From positions 2,628,001 through 2,692,000 of the forward strand of contig NC_083645.1 of the NCBI RefSeq assembly GCF_963576545.1: a stretch of DNA of 64,000 nt, read 5' to 3'. The stretch comes from Limanda limanda (lineage: Eukaryota; Chordata; Actinopteri; Pleuronectiformes; Pleuronectidae). A program made the translations under genes and the position numbers. Positions 57,201-64,000 of the stretch are shown piece after piece (position 1 is the first letter of the stretch; every line of letters begins with the position of its first letter). The notes under the pieces are model-generated. The model was not told where the DNA came from, did no database searches, and worked only from the letters and a program-made list of their open reading frames with translations.

Positions 57201-57366
57201 AACCAAAACCATGGGACAGAGCGTGTGCATGTGGTCGAGGATATGATAAGGTAGGCAGCTATAACATCAGTGTCTCTGTGGTTACAGAAGTGCTGAACAG
57301 AATTTAGGTCAAACTTTATTTGATGTTAGGGATGAAGAACCCGACACAGTATTCACACATGCATCG
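54216..57366. other. Intergenic stretch, no confident gene
   Basis: An 80-codon plus-strand open stretch (56236-56475) lies opposite a 132-residue minus frame (56226-56624). Neither has recognisable domains. An X-box-like GTTACCTTAGCAAC lies at 57190-57203. Confidence 0.45.
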
Positions 57367-57520
57367 ATGTACTGTTGTAGTTTGGCCCCTAGCTCCAATG
57401 TGAGGAAACTTGAAGTTATGTTTGACCAGAACCAGGAAGTGTCTAGCACAGCTTTCTTCCACCTGAACATTACCAGACGGGTAGCCCCAGCCTCCTCTTG
57501 TCCCATCACTTTTTGGATGG
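57367..57520 (+). pseudogene. Possible LINE reverse-transcriptase fragment
   Basis: The frame reads LAPSSNVRKLEVMFDQNQEV, then TAFFHLNITRRVAP. This resembles the VRNLGVxFD...TAFFHLRNIA block of fish L2-like ORF2 proteins. It is short and without flanking domains. Confidence 0.45.
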
Positions 57521-57772
57521 ACTGCCAGTCTATCCAAAAAGCCCTGTGTGAAAGAGTCCTGTGTGATTCCAAACATTTGCTCTATTTCACAATTATTGAG
57601 GTCACAGTGCTGCTGGCAACACACAAAGCTTTAGCTATAGATTTACAACTTTACCCTGATCGATCTATGCCTCACCCCAATTATAAAGCAGAGTTTCACA
57701 GGGAGTTCCTTGGACTTCATGACTTGGTTTTTATCCTGACAAAGTATGATTTAATAAGTGTATGAGTGAAAC

Positions 57773-61409
<3,637 letters not shown>

Positions 61410-61411
61410 GC

Positions 61412-61436
61412 ACACACACACACACACACACACACA
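61412..61436. repeat. Short (CA)n microsatellite
   Basis: About 12 CA units. Confidence 0.9.
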
Positions 61437-62335
61437 TCGTATACAAGTAGTGGTCTAATGAATCTGTTTGTTGGAGTTTTCACACTTCAGTCAACAATGT
61501 GAAAATTAGATAGGGCAAAATCTCATTAACTACCTTTGGAGCGTTGACATTTCATTTGCATCCAGCAAAACAAAGGCGCATCTCTTTATTCACACTTTAC
61601 TTTCCCAATTTCCTCCTCAGTTGTGTCAGCGGGGGCACGAAAGGAAGCAATGTATGACAATAATTTCCGCAGGGTTTTATTAATGCACAGATTGTCAACC
61701 ACAGCCCTGCGAGATGTGTCCGTATTTCCCTTGAATGTGTTGGTGAAGCCGCCAGCTCACCATCAGTCATCTGTAAACCTCCGAGACAAACCTGTTTTCA
61801 CTCCTCAGAGTCTGGCTGGAAGGTATGAATGCCATCGCTCTGACGGGAGCATGATGAAGGAATCACTTGCCTTCAGCTTCTTCAATCTGTTACTCTGTCA
61901 CGAGACTTACAGTACATGTATTTGTGTCCTCGTTAAGGCGCCCTACTGGGAACTTTGTCTGTGCTGACACCATGCAGAGGATGTCTAGTTGTGAATAATG
62001 TAATTTCATACAAAATCAGCAGATTTACAGATACTCGTGAAATCACACTACTGCCTGTACAGTATTTGCTCAGCTTTCCACTCCTGCAGTTTGAGCCGTT
62101 ATGTTCTCCTGCTCTTGTCCAGCCTAAACCTTTTTTTTAATTATTATTGCACAACTTTTAAAGAGGCAAAATATGTATTATTTCTTGCCAATCAGCAGTT
62201 ACATTTGTGGGATTATTATGAGCTATTTAAGAAAATAATAATAATAAATAAAATATTATAAAATAATAAATAAAAAAAAATCTTTAAACTTGTATCTCTC
62301 TGTTTATCATCTAACTACCTGTATATATTTACAGA

Positions 62336-62384
<49 letters not shown>

Positions 62385-63653
62385 GATGTATAATGCTACA
62401 ATTTAAATTGTTTTGAGAGGATAACATTTTTTTGGAGCCTCTCCATTCTTTAGCGTTATTTCACATCTAAATTTATCTGAAGTGTCACTTGGAAATCCAG
62501 TCATTATCACTTTATTTTAGCAATTTACATCAACTCAACATGATAGAAAACACTTCATTAAATGTGACATTTTACCTTGAACTTATCTTATAAAGTTACA
62601 TGGAAATTAAATATAGTTGAAGTACATAAAGTCCCCGTTTTGGGCAAATTGTTTATGTTTTACATGTTGGCTGTCTGTTAAGCAAACGACACAATCTTCA
62701 GACCAGACTTCACAACTTTTCAAATTAAAAACTCTGTAATTAAGCTGGGTAAGAGGCCTTGCAGCAACAAAAGGAATGTAGTTGTTTTCATGATGGGATG
62801 AAGCATGTGATTCCTGTGAATGTCTGTATCGATACAATGAAATAAAAATAATAAAATTATCAAAATGATAAATTTTGACAGGTGATTTAAATCAGTTGCC
62901 AACCACTATTGTAGTTTATCAGAGGATGTAGAAGAATATATGTTCCATGTCGTCATCAGACTGACTGTTAGTCCCCCGACCCCCACACACAGACACTGAC
63001 TGCTACAGAGCGATGCTTGTCTTTATATTAAACAATATATATTCAACATATTGTGTGTCCAAAACACACCAAACTTTCACTGCACTGCACTTTCAGCTTT
63101 TTTACAATAGTGTAAAGTTGATTATGTGAATGGTTTGCAAGACATGCATTTCAGATACAGAAAGACAGACAGATTTGGGGAATTAGTAGGTGGATGTCAT
63201 GATGTAGATTCATCCCAAGCAGTAGATTCTACGTAAGCATTGGCCCTGCAAGGTCCAAGACGGTTTGGAACACAGGGTGGCATTTTGAGCTTCTGACACA
63301 AGAGTCGGCAGCTATAAGAAATTCGATTAAATTTAAGGTCCATCATCTCCTCATGCCTTGGAATTTATTAACTTGTTATAAAATGTGTCAATTACATAAA
63401 TATTCAAGTCATTTAACATGAAAGCCTCCTTCTACAATAGTCTGATTTAATTCATGATAGTTTTAGAGCGCAAGAGTGATACTATTGTCTGAGTCTTTTT
63501 TTCAATACTATTCTAATTATTGTGCAATCCGTGTTGCTGTGATGTGATGCGAGAGGCCACTGGCTAAATGTAGCAGCGTCTCTGACACTCCCAGAGAAAC
63601 CCAGGCATCAGCGAGCGCAGCCAGGCCAGCAGCCGTAACACCAGCAGCCGTAA

Positions 63654-63657
<4 letters not shown>
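61437..63657. other. Intergenic stretch with (AT)n
   Basis: A TA run of about 22 units lies at 62338-62380, preceded by AAT/AAAT-rich sequence. The frame of 114 codons at 61623-61967 has no known domain. No gene is called. Confidence 0.5.
62338..62380. repeat. (AT)n microsatellite
   Basis: Pure TA alternation. Confidence 0.93.

Positions 63658-63717
<60 letters not shown>
63658..63717. repeat. (AGC)20 trinucleotide repeat
   Basis: Twenty AGC units, preceded by two copies of a 15-bp unit AGCCGTAACACCAGC at about 63628-63657. On the minus strand it would encode poly-alanine in an 87-residue frame, but there is no supporting exon structure. Confidence 0.95.
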
Positions 63718-63718
<1 letters not shown>

Positions 63719-64000
63719 GCCGAGTGTGTTCTCAATCTTACTGGCTGCATATCAGCTGCTACCATCTGTGCCAGCCACATCTTACATTCAGCCCCTCTTT
63801 CTGAGCCCAGAAATCGAGCAGGCAGATTCTCCTAAAGACTTGGCATTGCACAGGGAGTGGAACAAATGGGATTTCTCTTGTCTTTGATCTTTATTTTCAG
63901 TCCGATGCCATCTGCATGCGAAGGCACCAGCATGGCCCACCATTGCAGACAAGGGAGCTACATTAATATTTAAATGATAGCAATTATCCAAAGAGGCCGC
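63718..64000. other. Window end, no gene recognised
   Basis: Contains a segment of balanced composition (about 63890-64000) that could be a conserved non-coding element. This cannot be judged without alignment. Confidence 0.35.

Noticed and set aside
63517..63780. Poly-alanine protein on the minus strand
   Set aside because: Arises from (AGC)20. No splice signals or recognisable flanking domain.

Overview
This window looks like teleost fish nuclear DNA, probably from a spiny-rayed lineage. It is AT-rich and non-coding, scattered with (CA)n/(GT)n tracts, and full of Tc1/mariner, hAT, L2-like LINE and LTR elements. I found no convincing host protein-coding gene. The only long intact reading frames belong to two LTR elements.

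The first major element is an endogenous retrovirus at 10668-20204. It has two 486-bp LTRs that I read as identical, a 4-bp target duplication (CTCT), a primer-binding site, a long leader with a strong splice donor, gag, pol and env, and a polypurine tract. Gag is split between two frames. Its CA-NC part ends in a TGA that is in frame with an open pol frame, so pol is probably made by stop-codon readthrough, as in gammaretroviruses. Pol (protease, RT with YVDD, RNase H, DD35E integrase) and Env (CXXC, furin-type site, CX6CC) are uninterrupted. This is a young class I (gamma/epsilon-like) provirus.

The second is a 4.3-kb Ty3/Gypsy-type retrotransposon at 22969-27275. It has identical 169-bp LTRs, a tRNA-Trp-like primer site and one intact 1298-codon gag-pol frame. 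It sits inside one arm of a ~0.93-kb inverted repeat. The other arm (27933-28864) keeps the unoccupied insertion site. The order of events can be read directly: a LINE remnant was hit by a Tc1-like element at a TA, the composite was duplicated in inverted orientation, and Gypsy then entered the left arm.

Outside this core the layout is: 1-3820 intergenic with a decayed Tc1-like stretch; 3829-5165 a hAT element with perfect 8-bp duplications; 5174-10667 intergenic; 28865-39594 intergenic with an L2-like fragment, a MITE and two copies of another dispersed repeat; 39595-41247 a second hAT-type element with perfect 8-bp duplications; 41450-41950 an L2-like remnant; 42023-42163 a 140-bp (TC)n tract; 42232-42323 and 46779-46870 a perfect 92-bp inverted repeat 4.5 kb apart; 48062-48326 a second MITE copy; 48627-49120 a solo LTR with a 6-bp duplication; 49127-64000 intergenic with weak regulatory candidates, decayed transposase fragments, a long (GT)n and an (AGC)20 tract.
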